A DNA stretch of 64,000 bases from Trichomonas vaginalis G3 (GCF_026262505.1 NC_067203.1:3472001-3536000); one strand, 5' to 3'; counted from the first letter of the stretch, positions 9,798 to 19,440 are shown. The notes: generated by a model from the letters alone, not told the origin. Numbers and translations are program-made.

Positions 9798-12700
9798 CTA
9801 TTCGTAATCTCCATTCATTGCACAGGCAAGTGCATGTAATGTGTTTTCATCTTCGAACGCTCTTTTCCTATTTTCTTTTTCACATAAACTAGCAGCCATC
9901 GTTAGAATGTAATTACCATTTTCACCCAGTCTTTGAGCTAAGCTACGAACACTTAGCAAAGTGTTTGTGAAGTTGTTATCATTCACACTTTCTCTTGAGG
10001 CTGCGAAGCAAGATAATGTATCAGCACCAGCAGTCTCAACAATGACTCTCAAGACGTCAGTTGTTGTGGAAGAAAACCTGAACTTTCTTGCACACAATTC
10101 GAATAGTAACTGAGCAACATCAGAAATTGCAGTTTCTTGATTTGCACTTCCGGATGCAAAAGATAAAGTAGATGAGCCTAGCAAGCATTTTGCAATCCAA
10201 GCTGCGCGGCTTTCACATTTGCTCATAGCACTCCTTGATTCGAACAATAAGTTCCTATCTAGAGGAGACACCAAACAAGCACTCTCTTCCATTCTCTTAA
10301 ATCTTTCATCAATTAATTTATCAGAAACTTTCTCGTAACCAAGTGGGAGTAGTTCGAAGTACACCGGATTTAATTTCGAAATTATTCGTTTGAAGTCGTC
10401 CATTGTAGTAAGTTTTTGATACCCTAAGTATAATTTAATAAATTCCCTTGTATATGAAGGAGGGAAATATGGTATGAGCTCCTCACAATTTGTGACATAA
10501 TTGGCTTCTGGATTTCCGATTCTTCTAAATGGATGCAAATCTTTGATGTTTTTGATGCTCTCAACAATACTTAAAGGAAAAATATAGGAAATGCCATCAA
10601 TATATTGTATTACTTTTTGAAATTGATTCTCATCCAATTCACAAGAATTCAAAATTGGAATCATAAATATTGAAAAATTCCCTTCTTCGAATAAATCTAA
10701 TATCCCATTTACAAGCTCATCAAGCAATTTGACATGCAAAGGTTCAAGTGGTTCTACAGCAGAAGGTAGAATTTGCTGAATGATTTTCACACCTGGTGGT
10801 AATTGGAACCGATCAACTCTTGACTGAGGAGCAGGAGGGAAAAACAGTTTAGATATAATAGGAATAGATTCGTTGTATGGCATTGCGAGAATTGTTTTAA
10901 TATCTTTAATGATAATTTCATCTGGCAATTCATCTGCTGAAATTAGTTTAAATATCGTTTGAACGGCTAATAAACTCAGCCCTTGTTCTTCGTTTAATGC
11001 TCTCCTTAAATATTCTTCATCTGCTGTAATATGTCCTAATCCAATCATCATGTCTTCTATAAATCTTGCATTTACAGCAGATAAAGGTTTTTTCAAGAGA
11101 GAGAGAAGAAGTAAATCGGATAAAAATCTGAAATGATTTCTTCGATCAATAATTAGATTTAGACACCATTTTTCATTGTCAACATCGAGCCCGTGCCGGC
11201 AAGCATATGAAAAGAATGCAGCTGTGAGTCGCTCATCATTAATATTATTGAGACAAAATTCTTCAATTGAGTTCCATTCATCTATTGACACCTTTCGGAA
11301 TGAAAACCATAAGAATCCGGTTAAATCTGCTTTGCATGGCTTCCTATATGGATATAGGATATTTGGTTCGCCAAGGATATTAATTTTGCATGTTGACTTC
11401 TTTTCTTTTGAGTTTTTGGTTGTTGCATTTGATTCGCTCTTGAACCAGCTAGGTTTATTTGTTGGATCATGTTCAATTTTGAAATCAGATATTGGTAAAG
11501 ATAAAAATTTTGGATTTCCTTTCTCTAAACATTTGATTTCAATAGTTTCGGTGCCAACAATTTCAGCAGCTGGCCTGACAAAATCGAAATTTTGAGCATT
11601 TCTTTCATAAATTTCTATCTTTAAAGGTGACAGCAATGAAAAATCGGAGATCTTTATGCCTGATAGCTGTTTAATGATTTCTTCATCACCTTCTTCTATA
11701 ATCCAATTATTATATGGAATTTCCGATGCGCATTGTTTAATGTAATCCATGTTTAATCTAGCTGCAAGGAAAGCATTAGAAGATGGCAATTTTTCCCCTT
11801 TTCTATCCATGGCAGCAAGAACCTCTCTTGATGTCTCAGCGGCAGTTAAGATATAAGGGCCGCAAGCAGAGCCAGGTGATGCCATGAATGATGAGAGAGC
11901 AACGGATACTGCACAATCAAACGGGAAAGATTGAGCAAAGAAAGCAGAAACTTGCATTGATACAAGAGAATGAAGTTCGGGAAACTTGGTTTCGGCATAT
12001 TCACGGAGTGCAACAACCAATTTACAAACTGAAGTAGTAAAGGCATTTGATAAGAAACGGCAAACGTCAAATAAGCCCGCAACAGTAGGGAAAGAAGGAC
12101 TGCATTGAGCAATAATTTGAGCAAGAATCAGAACACTTGCATTAACAATTTGTCCAAAAGTAGATTGCATAATTGGTTCATTTAATAAATTTAATAAATC
12201 TGGGAGTGCTTTGCTTATATGATTCCATTGTGTTACTTGAGACGATAGAACAGCTCTGTCAAATGAAAACCCGAGAGTTGAGAGGGATGATAATAAAACA
12301 GATAAAACTCTATGGAAAAGATCATCTGCACGCTGGCAAGGGCTCCTTTGAACTTGGTCTAATATAGTTGTAACTGACATCTCATAAGAAGCTGGCGGTA
12401 GTAAGCCAGCATCAATTAGTTCAACAACAAAAGAAGGATCAATATTTGCAATTAAAGGTAAATAAGAACTTGCATTTTCAAACCAATCCAAATGGGAGTA
12501 TTCCAAACTTATAGATAGTTTTTCAAGAAAATATGGTAGTTCTTGAATGACTGATGGATGCGGATCAGATATGAAAGCCAAAACTATATCCTCAAATGAA
12601 ATTGAGAGATTATTTGGTAGAAAAATGCTGAAATTAATATTTTCAAGCAATTTTATAAGTTGAATTTGTTCAACGAAATAGCGAGGTAAAGGATTAAGAC

Positions 12701-13859
12701 ATAAATTGATAATCTTTGTTGCTTGTGATGGTGCAATACTGTATAATTCGTCAAAACATTCTGTCAAAATTTCGATAATTGAAATAAAAATTAATGGATC
12801 ACGTTCGATTGCTTGTTTTTCTAAATATGATAAAAAGTTATCGGGTATTAGGTGTTCTTTGATAAATAACGCTGTTAGTTTTGTTATTGAAATTAAAATT
12901 GGAGTCGGAATCTGATCATCGTATGATAAAAACATCTTTAATTTATCGATTGATATTAATTTGAGACGAGCACAAATTGTGAAACAATCAATAATTGCAG
13001 CCTTTTGTGCAACATTCGTTTTTGAATATATATCACATAGAGTTCCGACAATAGTAATCCAGAAAGGTATATATTTGGATGGAGGATGCCTGTAGTACCG
13101 ATGAAGTAATAAAGTAATGATCTCTATTGAAGCAGAAATATGACTTGAATTATCGCATTTCAAATAACGAAGTAATGTATCTTCAAGTAGTATTACATCA
13201 ATGTTGCGCTCTTTTGGCCACTCGTAAAGAAAATCTTTTAAAAATTCTAAATTGGACTTATTGACAACATATGAGAAATAATAAGTTGGCGATTTTTGTG
13301 ATAAAAATGCAACAGTAGATGATAGTGGTGAGTTAATTAAAAAATCAATAATTTTTTGTAAATTTTCTTCCGTCATCGATTCACGGATTAGCAGCCATAC
13401 ATCTTGAGGAACTTTTTGCAAAAATTCTGGTTTCGTTGCTTTAATAAATGTTTGGCATGTACCTATAAGTTGTTGTCGTTGACAAGGAGCAACCGAGCGC
13501 AAAGTTAAACACCAAAATGTAAATAATACGGCCTGTGATGGAGGCTGGAGCTTTGAAGTATCGATTTCAGAAAGAACAGTTCGTAATAAATTTGGTGCAA
13601 AACCTGAAAGTAAAGAACCCCAATATGAAATAAATGCATTGGCTTCAACTCGAATATTTAAATCTTCATGGCATGTTAATGGGAGAGCAAGAGACATTAA
13701 TTGAGAAATTATTGGTTTTGAATCATTCGAATTCGATTCTACTAGTTGAGATATCTGTAATTCAACTTTAATTGTATGTAGAGATTTTGATATTCTTAAA
13801 GGATCATTAGCTTGTATTGCTTGTTCAAGAGGTTTCAATTTTGAAGATATTTGATTCAT
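9798..13859 (-). CDS. Large alpha-solenoid-like host protein, 1353 residues
   Basis: An uninterrupted frame of 1353 codons. The start is taken at the ATG at 13859 (MNQISSKLKPLEQ), the first ATG in the frame. The protein is almost wholly helical, with repeated amphipathic helix pairs rich in Leu, Ile and Pro turns through about residues 1-700 and again in the last 450, as expected of HEAT/ARM-type solenoids. A more beta-like, basic insert lies around residues 760-860 (SNATTKNSKEKKS). There is no signal peptide or membrane segment. Scaffold, transport-factor or coat-type roles would be typical for such a protein, but the family is not recognised. No promoter motif of the TCATT type was found directly upstream. 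Confidence 0.8.
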   Translation of the reverse strand: MNQISSKLKPLEQAIQANDPLRISKSLHTIKVELQISQLVESNSNDSKPIISQLMSLALPLTCHEDLNIRVEANAFISYWGSLLSGFAPNLLRTVLSEIDTSKLQPPSQAVLFTFWCLTLRSVAPCQRQQLIGTCQTFIKATKPEFLQKVPQDVWLLIRESMTEENLQKIIDFLINSPLSSTVAFLSQKSPTYYFSYVVNKSNLEFLKDFLYEWPKERNIDVILLEDTLLRYLKCDNSSHISASIEIITLLLHRYYRHPPSKYIPFWITIVGTLCDIYSKTNVAQKAAIIDCFTICARLKLISIDKLKMFLSYDDQIPTPILISITKLTALFIKEHLIPDNFLSYLEKQAIERDPLIFISIIEILTECFDELYSIAPSQATKIINLCLNPLPRYFVEQIQLIKLLENINFSIFLPNNLSISFEDIVLAFISDPHPSVIQELPYFLEKLSISLEYSHLDWFENASSYLPLIANIDPSFVVELIDAGLLPPASYEMSVTTILDQVQRSPCQRADDLFHRVLSVLLSSLSTLGFSFDRAVLSSQVTQWNHISKALPDLLNLLNEPIMQSTFGQIVNASVLILAQIIAQCSPSFPTVAGLFDVCRFLSNAFTTSVCKLVVALREYAETKFPELHSLVSMQVSAFFAQSFPFDCAVSVALSSFMASPGSACGPYILTAAETSREVLAAMDRKGEKLPSSNAFLAARLNMDYIKQCASEIPYNNWIIEEGDEEIIKQLSGIKISDFSLLSPLKIEIYERNAQNFDFVRPAAEIVGTETIEIKCLEKGNPKFLSLPISDFKIEHDPTNKPSWFKSESNATTKNSKEKKSTCKINILGEPNILYPYRKPCKADLTGFLWFSFRKVSIDEWNSIEEFCLNNINDERLTAAFFSYACRHGLDVDNEKWCLNLIIDRRNHFRFLSDLLLLSLLKKPLSAVNARFIEDMMIGLGHITADEEYLRRALNEEQGLSLLAVQTIFKLISADELPDEIIIKDIKTILAMPYNESIPIISKLFFPPAPQSRVDRFQLPPGVKIIQQILPSAVEPLEPLHVKLLDELVNGILDLFEEGNFSIFMIPILNSCELDENQFQKVIQYIDGISYIFPLSIVESIKNIKDLHPFRRIGNPEANYVTNCEELIPYFPPSYTREFIKLYLGYQKLTTMDDFKRIISKLNPVYFELLPLGYEKVSDKLIDERFKRMEESACLVSPLDRNLLFESRSAMSKCESRAAWIAKCLLGSSTLSFASGSANQETAISDVAQLLFELCARKFRFSSTTTDVLRVIVETAGADTLSCFAASRESVNDNNFTNTLLSVRSLAQRLGENGNYILTMAASLCEKENRKRAFEDENTLHALACAMNGDYE

Positions 13860-13969
13860 TATCTTTTCTGACAAAAAACTGATATTTTTATTAATTTATC
13901 ATATCATCTTAATATACAAGAAATTCACTAAATTTTATTCATTGACCATAAAATAAAAATGTCAAAATT

Positions 13970-15130
13970 TCAGATCGAAAAAGTTCTAAACGCAATTGGG
14001 CGTCTTACTTGTAATCGCGTGTGTAGTAAATATGCAAGCATGCAAATTACAAAAAAAGTAAAACATAGAAAAACACAAAATGATTTCAAATGATAATTCG
14101 AAATCAAATTGTCCATTTCTTCCATTGCAAAATATGTTTTACTCTTTATTTGCTTGTCCGATATTAATTGAACAAAAGAAATTAGATTTGGCTCAGAGGA
14201 TTCCGATATATATTGATTGTTGCAATATGAATGGAATATAACAGGAAATGTTTCTGAATTTGTGATAATAGATTTAGAAAATAATAATATTGAATTCGTC
14301 AGCAAAAAATTAATATCATCGGCATAAACCTCATGAAGTGTTAAGGAATTTCCACCATCAAATAAATATCCTTGATTTTTTATTAAAGCAGAGTTTCGAA
14401 TCGTTGTAATCGAATCTTCAAAAAAGAAAATAGAACCCTTATGCGGAGCACTGTTCCTAATTATATTAAGATACTGCATTGTGCTTGATTGGCTCAATTT
14501 ATGAAGCCAAAAGATAGTATCACCTGTATTATTTACAAAAGACGAATGTTTAATTATTTGACCAAAATTTCTTGTGGAGTGTATTGCTGCTGCTTCTGCT
14601 TCAACAATATTGAAAGATGAATTGAAAAGTGAAATATTCTGAAATCCGTTGTCAATAAATATAGATTGACAGAGGCCAATAAATGTTCTATCAGAGCTTT
14701 TTATCACTGTGCTGCTTTCAATACGAAAAAAGGAATTTGTTTTATCAAGATATGTAAAGATTGCTTGTCCACCTTCGATGCTAGTGCATGTATCAAAATA
14801 TGTACAATCTAGTGCTAATATTGAACCTTGATAGTATATAGCCCCACCAAAGGCAGTAGACATGTAATTTATAAAACAAACTTTATTTAAAATTGATGAT
14901 AATGTAGGTTTAGCAAGCTTTAACGCTCCTCCTGATGTCGTTATTGACATATTTCGAAAGTAGCAATTAACAATTGAAATATTATCCATGGTCGGAAATA
15001 ATGGCCTGAAATATTCGAATTGTGTGTCATTAATCATTGATTGATGCGAAATTTGATAGTTTGAAAGATAAATTAGCCGATTTTTTTCAGTCATTAGAAG
15101 TTTGCTCATGTAAGTCAAGAAAATGCACAT
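13970..15130 (-). CDS. Beta-helix surface protein with C-terminal membrane anchor (Pmp-like)
   Basis: A 386-residue protein. Most of it has the look of a right-handed parallel beta-helix: repeated short strands with Asn/Ser ladders and GGA(I/L) turns (TTSGGALKL, TAFGGAIYY, and FVNNTGDT). This resembles the polymorphic-membrane-protein-like families of Trichomonas. Near the C-terminus a hydrophobic stretch (SFCVFLCFTFFVICMLAYLL) is followed by a short basic tail (HTRLQVRRP), so it should be a type I surface protein. No clear cleavable signal peptide is seen at the chosen start (15130, MCIFLTYMSKLLM), though the first residues are hydrophobic; many family members are longer, so this may be a short member. 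A TCATTT initiator lies 13 nt before the ATG. Confidence 0.65.
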   Translation of the reverse strand: MCIFLTYMSKLLMTEKNRLIYLSNYQISHQSMINDTQFEYFRPLFPTMDNISIVNCYFRNMSITTSGGALKLAKPTLSSILNKVCFINYMSTAFGGAIYYQGSILALDCTYFDTCTSIEGGQAIFTYLDKTNSFFRIESSTVIKSSDRTFIGLCQSIFIDNGFQNISLFNSSFNIVEAEAAAIHSTRNFGQIIKHSSFVNNTGDTIFWLHKLSQSSTMQYLNIIRNSAPHKGSIFFFEDSITTIRNSALIKNQGYLFDGGNSLTLHEVYADDINFLLTNSILLFSKSIITNSETFPVIFHSYCNNQYISESSEPNLISFVQLISDKQIKSKTYFAMEEMDNLISNYHLKSFCVFLCFTFFVICMLAYLLHTRLQVRRPIAFRTFSI

Positions 15131-15139
15131 TGAAACGAT

Positions 15140-15145
15140 AAATGA
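15140..15145 (-). promoter_or_regulatory. Initiator-like TCATTT of the beta-helix gene
   Basis: On the minus strand TCATTT matches the trichomonad initiator TCA(+1)Y(T/A). The expected +1 A is at 15143, leaving a 5' UTR of about 12 nt, the usual very short length in trichomonads. Confidence 0.5.
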
Positions 15146-15337
15146 ATAGATAAAGTATAGTAAAATTAACGGTACGGTCTTGAATTTAATATAATTTTCG
15201 AGTTTTGGAACAATTTTTAAGAACGAACAATATTTGCAAAGCGTCCAGGATTAAAATGAGATAATAGCACTCAATTGTGGGCTAAAACAAAAAAGTTTAA
15301 TAAATATTTAAAATACTAAATATTTTATTTAACGAAT

Positions 15338-16969
15338 TTAGATCATTGAATTGACCAAATTCGAGTTTAATGGAGTAGAATCTAGAACTTGTTCTGGTTT
15401 TCTGCGCTTGATAATAAGGAATACTATGACTATGATGAGAATGACAATTAAGCCGCTTAATGCTCCAATGATAGCTTTTCCATAGACAGGAAGCCCTTGA
15501 TTTTGATTATCAGTTGGTTGTGGGGCTATTGAAGGGCTGAATGATGTTGTTGGTTGGGATGTAGGAGCCGTTGTGGGTTTTGTAGTAGGAGCTGTTGTTG
15601 GTTCTGATGTTGGTTCTGATGTAGGTGCTGTAGTAGGAGCTGTTGTGGGTGGGGTTGGAATAAACCAGTTATGGATAGTGTTTATAACTTCTTGTCTTGC
15701 AAAGGTGATGCCTTCTGGTTCATTGTCTTGCTTGTCAGCAAATTCATCACCATAGCCGGCATTAATAATTACCAGGCCACGACGTCCAATTGATGAATCA
15801 TCCTTAATGCAGGATAGTTCAGTGTAGGCATCATAATCATCTGATGTAAAGAATGAATTTTTAGCTTGGATGTCTTTACCACCATATTCATTATTAAATT
15901 CTGTTGTATCTGGAAGGTTTTTCTCGAAAAGAGACTGACAAACATAATTCCAAAACGTCGAATTTACATAAGTAGAACGAAGAGCACCACTTGATATAGG
16001 GAAAGAATCTAATTGATTACATTTCATCCAAAATCTGGCTCTATCCTCAGTCATTTGAGATTTAGATATGATTGGCCATAATTTTAGGAATGAAGCATGA
16101 CCGACAAATTGATCAGTGTATGGACCCAAAAGGATTGATGTATTATAACGGTCTGAAAAATCTGCCTTACTAAGAGTATCACAAAGATCATAAAAAGTGC
16201 TATTGAACTTTCTATTGCGAATACCTTGTGAAATCGCTTCAGAGAGCATGTACATGAAATCTGTATAAAATGTAAAGTGCATCTCAGGACGAATTCCATA
16301 AATTTGCATCATCATTTCTTTGGTGTGGGTCTCAACATCTGAGAACAGAAGATTGTGTGCAGCATCAATCACTTTTTTGACATTTGTATAACATTGGGAA
16401 TCTATATTTTTAAAGAACTGAGCTTCGTAACTATCAAACTCTGAAAATTCGTTTTTGGCCAACAAAGGGGAAGCAGAAGCCCATGAAGAAATTATACTTA
16501 GTTGCTCTCCATACTTTACCTTTACCCAAGCAGCAATTGAGCCACCATATCCTTGTCCAACAGTTAGAGATTGGCATTTATTTAAATCTTTACAATATTG
16601 ATTTCTCATTTGAGCAATGAAATCATGAACATCTTCAATTGTTTGTTCAACAGTAAGATATTGGAGTTCTTCAGTTGATAAACTTTCTGTTGGCTTTGAT
16701 TCACCAAAATAACGATGTTCAATCCCGAACAAGATAGCTTTAAGGTCTTTAGCAATGTTAAAAGCAGTTCCAGAAGTCATGAATTCTTGATTAAAAGATT
16801 CTTGATTGCCGACCAAAAAAACAAGATTGTTTGATTTTTTCAGATCAAAATCATTTACGTAATAAGTTTGATTGTATTTCTCTTTTTTGGCCTCATGATC
16901 AATATATTGTTCGAATAATTTTTGGTCATTGATTGAGAAAGCAAGACAAGCTAGAAGACATAAATTCAT
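15338..16969 (-). CDS. Membrane-anchored S28-family peptidase homologue, probably inactive
   Basis: 543 residues if started at 16969. That start gives a signal peptide (MNLCLLACLAFS) and is preceded by an initiator-like TCATTC; an ATG 54 nt further upstream is less likely. The serine carboxypeptidase S28 (Pro-X carboxypeptidase) landmarks are present: LFEQYIDH near the N-terminus, EHRYFGES, and the nucleophile elbow region. The elbow reads GQGYGGSIAAW where active members have GxSYGG, so glycine replaces the catalytic serine. The C-terminal Asp and His boxes are also not recognisable (INAGYGDEFADKQDNEPEG). After the fold come a mucin-like stalk of TTAPTT/SEPT repeats (about residues 425-480), a transmembrane helix (about 496-519) and a short basic tail. 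It is probably a surface pseudo-peptidase, perhaps a binding protein. Confidence 0.85.
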   Translation of the reverse strand: MNLCLLACLAFSINDQKLFEQYIDHEAKKEKYNQTYYVNDFDLKKSNNLVFLVGNQESFNQEFMTSGTAFNIAKDLKAILFGIEHRYFGESKPTESLSTEELQYLTVEQTIEDVHDFIAQMRNQYCKDLNKCQSLTVGQGYGGSIAAWVKVKYGEQLSIISSWASASPLLAKNEFSEFDSYEAQFFKNIDSQCYTNVKKVIDAAHNLLFSDVETHTKEMMMQIYGIRPEMHFTFYTDFMYMLSEAISQGIRNRKFNSTFYDLCDTLSKADFSDRYNTSILLGPYTDQFVGHASFLKLWPIISKSQMTEDRARFWMKCNQLDSFPISSGALRSTYVNSTFWNYVCQSLFEKNLPDTTEFNNEYGGKDIQAKNSFFTSDDYDAYTELSCIKDDSSIGRRGLVIINAGYGDEFADKQDNEPEGITFARQEVINTIHNWFIPTPPTTAPTTAPTSEPTSEPTTAPTTKPTTAPTSQPTTSFSPSIAPQPTDNQNQGLPVYGKAIIGALSGLIVILIIVIVFLIIKRRKPEQVLDSTPLNSNLVNSMI

Positions 16970-16974
16970 TTTAG

Positions 16975-16980
16975 GAATGA
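16975..16980 (-). promoter_or_regulatory. Initiator-like TCATTC of the S28 gene
   Basis: TCATTC on the minus strand, +1 A at 16978, about 9 nt before the ATG at 16969. Its position is the main reason to prefer this ATG over upstream ones. Confidence 0.5.
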
Positions 16981-17175
16981 AATTTTCAATTGGCGGTTCA
17001 TGAATAGAACATAAACAATTCATTTTGTTCAAAATTCATATTTCAAAACGCTTGTACTAAAAATAAGTCCGATTTTTGATTGTTTAAACCGCTTTTCCAA
17101 ATTCAATTTTTTTTATACGAAGGATAACTTTTATAGAGAATTGGCAAAAGAAATGAATATGATTTAAATAATTCT

Positions 17176-17793
17176 TTAATCAGCTTTAAGGTGAAGTGGC
17201 TGAGCGATGTGTGGATAGACAGCAGGATTGAAAATAATGCCTGGTCCGAGGAGGAGAACATGAATAACGATGGCAAAAACTCCAAGAGTTGTTAAGACAT
17301 TAGTAATAATAAAGATGGTAGTGGAAATTCCGAGCAAAATAGCAATATTTGCTGGTGTGTATTCGATCTTTTTATTGCGGCACTCTTGAATCTTTTGTGA
17401 AATCTTCCAGATAAAAGAAGCAACTTCATCTTTAGAACAAATATGATTTGGTTCATTGGTTGGTATAGTGAGATCAATTGGTGGGAATAGTTGAGCTCTA
17501 ATTTGATCGCCATACTTTTGGATAATAATCTTGCCTGAAAGATAAAAAGTAACAAGAAGTGTAAGAACAGGTAAGAAACCTAGATTGGCCTTTCCAATGT
17601 AGAATAGCAATAAGTCAATTGCGATAATAAGAATCGCCATTGGAATGGGTCTGTGGAAAAATATCATGGACTGGAAGTTAATCACTGCATCCGCGTGCAT
17701 TTCAACAAAATTTTGGACTCCTTCTTCAGATGCAAAAGGACATGTTTTTCCGCAGCATTTTGATTTGGGGGAAGATTTTCTTTCTTCTGTCAT
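17176..17793 (-). CDS. Reticulon/ARL6IP1-like ER membrane protein
   Basis: 205 residues from the ATG at 17793 (MTEERKSSPKSKCCGKTCPF). Two pairs of hydrophobic segments are visible: PMAILIIAIDLLLFYIG with GFLPVLTLLVTFYLSGKI, and, after a soluble loop of about 70 residues, NIAILLGISTTIFIITNVL with GVFAIVIHVLLLGPGII. Two membrane hairpins spaced this way are the hallmark of reticulon-homology proteins (reticulons, ARL6IP1, FAM134), which bend the endoplasmic reticulum. The N-terminus is cytosolic, basic and Cys-containing. The stop codon is followed at once by an A, giving TAAA, a typical trichomonad 3' end signal. Maverick B begins only 57 bp upstream. Confidence 0.65.
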   Translation of the reverse strand: MTEERKSSPKSKCCGKTCPFASEEGVQNFVEMHADAVINFQSMIFFHRPIPMAILIIAIDLLLFYIGKANLGFLPVLTLLVTFYLSGKIIIQKYGDQIRAQLFPPIDLTIPTNEPNHICSKDEVASFIWKISQKIQECRNKKIEYTPANIAILLGISTTIFIITNVLTTLGVFAIVIHVLLLGPGIIFNPAVYPHIAQPLHLKAD

Positions 17794-17849
17794 CAATAAA
17801 AATTATTTTATATTGAAAAGTGTCGTTTTTTATGGAATAAATTTATAAC

Positions 17850-17982
17850 AAAAAAAAAAGGTAGTGGGGCTTCCAGGCACTTCGTGCCCTCTAGCCCCGA
17901 AGATGTTTAGTATAAATGAAGTTTTTATTCGGAAAATTGTTAGTCTTCTGGTGTGAATTCGGAGGACTCTTCTTCTTCCTCC
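17850..17982. repeat. Left terminal inverted repeat of Maverick B
   Basis: Reverse complement of 43411-43562 apart from the A-tract length and one hairpin. The repeat includes the minus-strand C-terminal codons SSEFTPED of the gene that is complete at the right end, so a gene tail is duplicated in both repeats. The triloop hairpin GGCAC-TTC-GTGCC is at 17876-17888. Three GTCACTTTTC motifs follow at 18032-18090. Confidence 0.85.
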
Positions 17983-18120
17983 ATTGCTTCTGGGAAGAAG
18001 CCTTCTTCTGGGTCGAAAACATTATATAATGTGTCACTTTTCACAAATTATATATGTTTTCATGTTTTGTCACTTTTCTGTCACTTTTCAGGAAAAAAAC
18101 ATTTTTATTATTATATATAA

Positions 18121-18938
18121 ATGAATTTTACAAAACCGCCGTTACCGTTCTTTGGAAATAAGAGTAGATGTAAAGATATTATATTGAGAGAACTTAAGAA
18201 ACTACCGAATGGTCTAACATTTGTAGATTTGTTCGGTGGAAGTTTCTATATATCCCATTTGTGCCATACAATATTCCCAGACTCAAAGATTATATGCAAT
18301 GACTTCGACAACTATATGGACCGTCTCAAACATATACCAGACACAAACAATATATTGAAAGAGTTAAAAGAAAAGATACCTATAGGTAAGATGGAACGTA
18401 TACCATTAGATAACAAAAATATTGTGAGAGAGGTTTTGAAAAAAGCAGAATATATAGACTGGGATAGTATATCTGCTAGACTATTATATAGTGGTGCTAT
18501 AAGAGTTCATGACATTGAAACACTTATGTCAAAAGTTTTATATCTTAACTATACAAATGTTTTCAAAGAGGACATAGAAAATATATTGAGGGTATAGAGT
18601 TTGTGAGATGTTATTGGACAGAGTTGTATGAAAAATATAAAGACAAGGAAAATGTTTTCTTTATAGTGGACCCGCCGTTCTATAACACATGGGATTTTCA
18701 ATACCAAGTAGACTGGACTTTGAGAGACTCTTTAGAAACTTTAGACGTTATACATAACCATCCATGCTTTTACTTTACATCCGATAAAAGTGGTTTGGAA
18801 ACCGTTATGAGATGGTTAGAGGACATACATGACTATGAGTTTAGATATGACAAGATAGAATATGAGAGAGGTCCTATAAACCGGAGAAAGTGTCATAACA
18901 AAGAAATTTTATTAGTAAGTAAATGTGGTTTGAAATAG
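18121..18938 (+). pseudogene. D12-class (Dam-like) adenine-N6 DNA methyltransferase, broken copy
   Basis: The locus encodes a protein with the three landmarks of the D12 methyltransferase family: an N-terminal PLPFFGNKSRCKDIILREL (the PFxWxGGK-type opening), the AdoMet-binding FVDLFGGS (motif I), and DPPFYNTW (the DPPY catalytic motif IV). Such enzymes methylate adenine, typically at GATC. In a Maverick it could protect or mark element DNA. It begins with an ATG 13 nt after TTTTTA, next to the left terminal repeat. This copy looks broken about once. Element D has no methylase in the visible part. Confidence 0.85.
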
Positions 18939-19054
18939 GACTACTTGTTTTAGGTTTTTTCCATTGTGTCATTTATTTATTTGACGTGACAGAAAAGTAC
19001 AGAGAATATGAAGATGAACCAATGCCTGCAAATGTTCAGTATATGTACTCGTAA
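18923..19054 (+). CDS. Small single-pass membrane protein
   Basis: A 43-residue frame, MWFEIGLLVLGFFHCVIYLF followed by a charged tail (DVTEKYREYEDEPMP). It overlaps the end of the methylase locus by 16 bp and ends 23 bp before the next gene. One hydrophobic helix at the N-terminus suggests a membrane anchor or signal-anchor. No family recognised. Confidence 0.5.
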   Translation: MWFEIGLLVLGFFHCVIYLFDVTEKYREYEDEPMPANVQYMYS

Positions 19055-19060
19055 GAGATA

Positions 19061-19077
19061 TTTTTATCTAATATTAA
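19061..19077 (+). promoter_or_regulatory. Maverick promoter box before 19078 gene
   Basis: TTTTTA, 11 nt, ATG. Same spacing as in the other Maverick boxes. Confidence 0.45.
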
Positions 19078-19440
19078 ATGGACGCACAGAACTTAGCGAA
19101 TGCACAGCAACCTGGACAACCAAACCCAGAGAATATTCCAAATGAAGTTAGAATACAAACTGCAATGGCAAACTATGGTCAAGTGCCAACAGATGTACAA
19201 ATGCAAACTGCCATGTCAAATGACGCTGCGTTAGGTTTGCCACCATGGTATGCAAATATGAGATGGAAAGAGTTTTATACAAACCCTGAAGTGGGATATA
19301 AACAACTTTATGCAGATGACGCGAACACAGGAGTTGACCCAGAATATGTTTTCTACCAGAGGAGAAACAGAATGTATGAGCTTCAGTTAAAGAATGCTAT
19401 GGAACTCAACAGGAAACGTAAGAGACTAGGCGGACATTAG
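19078..19440 (+). CDS. Hypothetical Maverick protein with internal repeat
   Basis: 120 residues. Two imperfect repeats, NEVRIQTAMANYGQ and TDVQMQTAMSNDAA, are followed by an aromatic middle (PPWYANMRWKEFYTNPEVGY) and a basic end (NRKRKRLGGH). The basic tail could bind DNA or act as a nuclear-targeting signal. No family is recognised. It is followed after 18 bp by an amphipathic-peptide gene; the group resembles a cluster of minor virion proteins. Confidence 0.6.
   Translation: MDAQNLANAQQPGQPNPENIPNEVRIQTAMANYGQVPTDVQMQTAMSNDAALGLPPWYANMRWKEFYTNPEVGYKQLYADDANTGVDPEYVFYQRRNRMYELQLKNAMELNRKRKRLGGH

Noticed and set aside
9798-13859. Assignment of the solenoid-like protein to focadhesin or a proteasome/karyopherin family
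   Set aside because: Only the general helical-repeat character is visible; no specific motif supports any of these.
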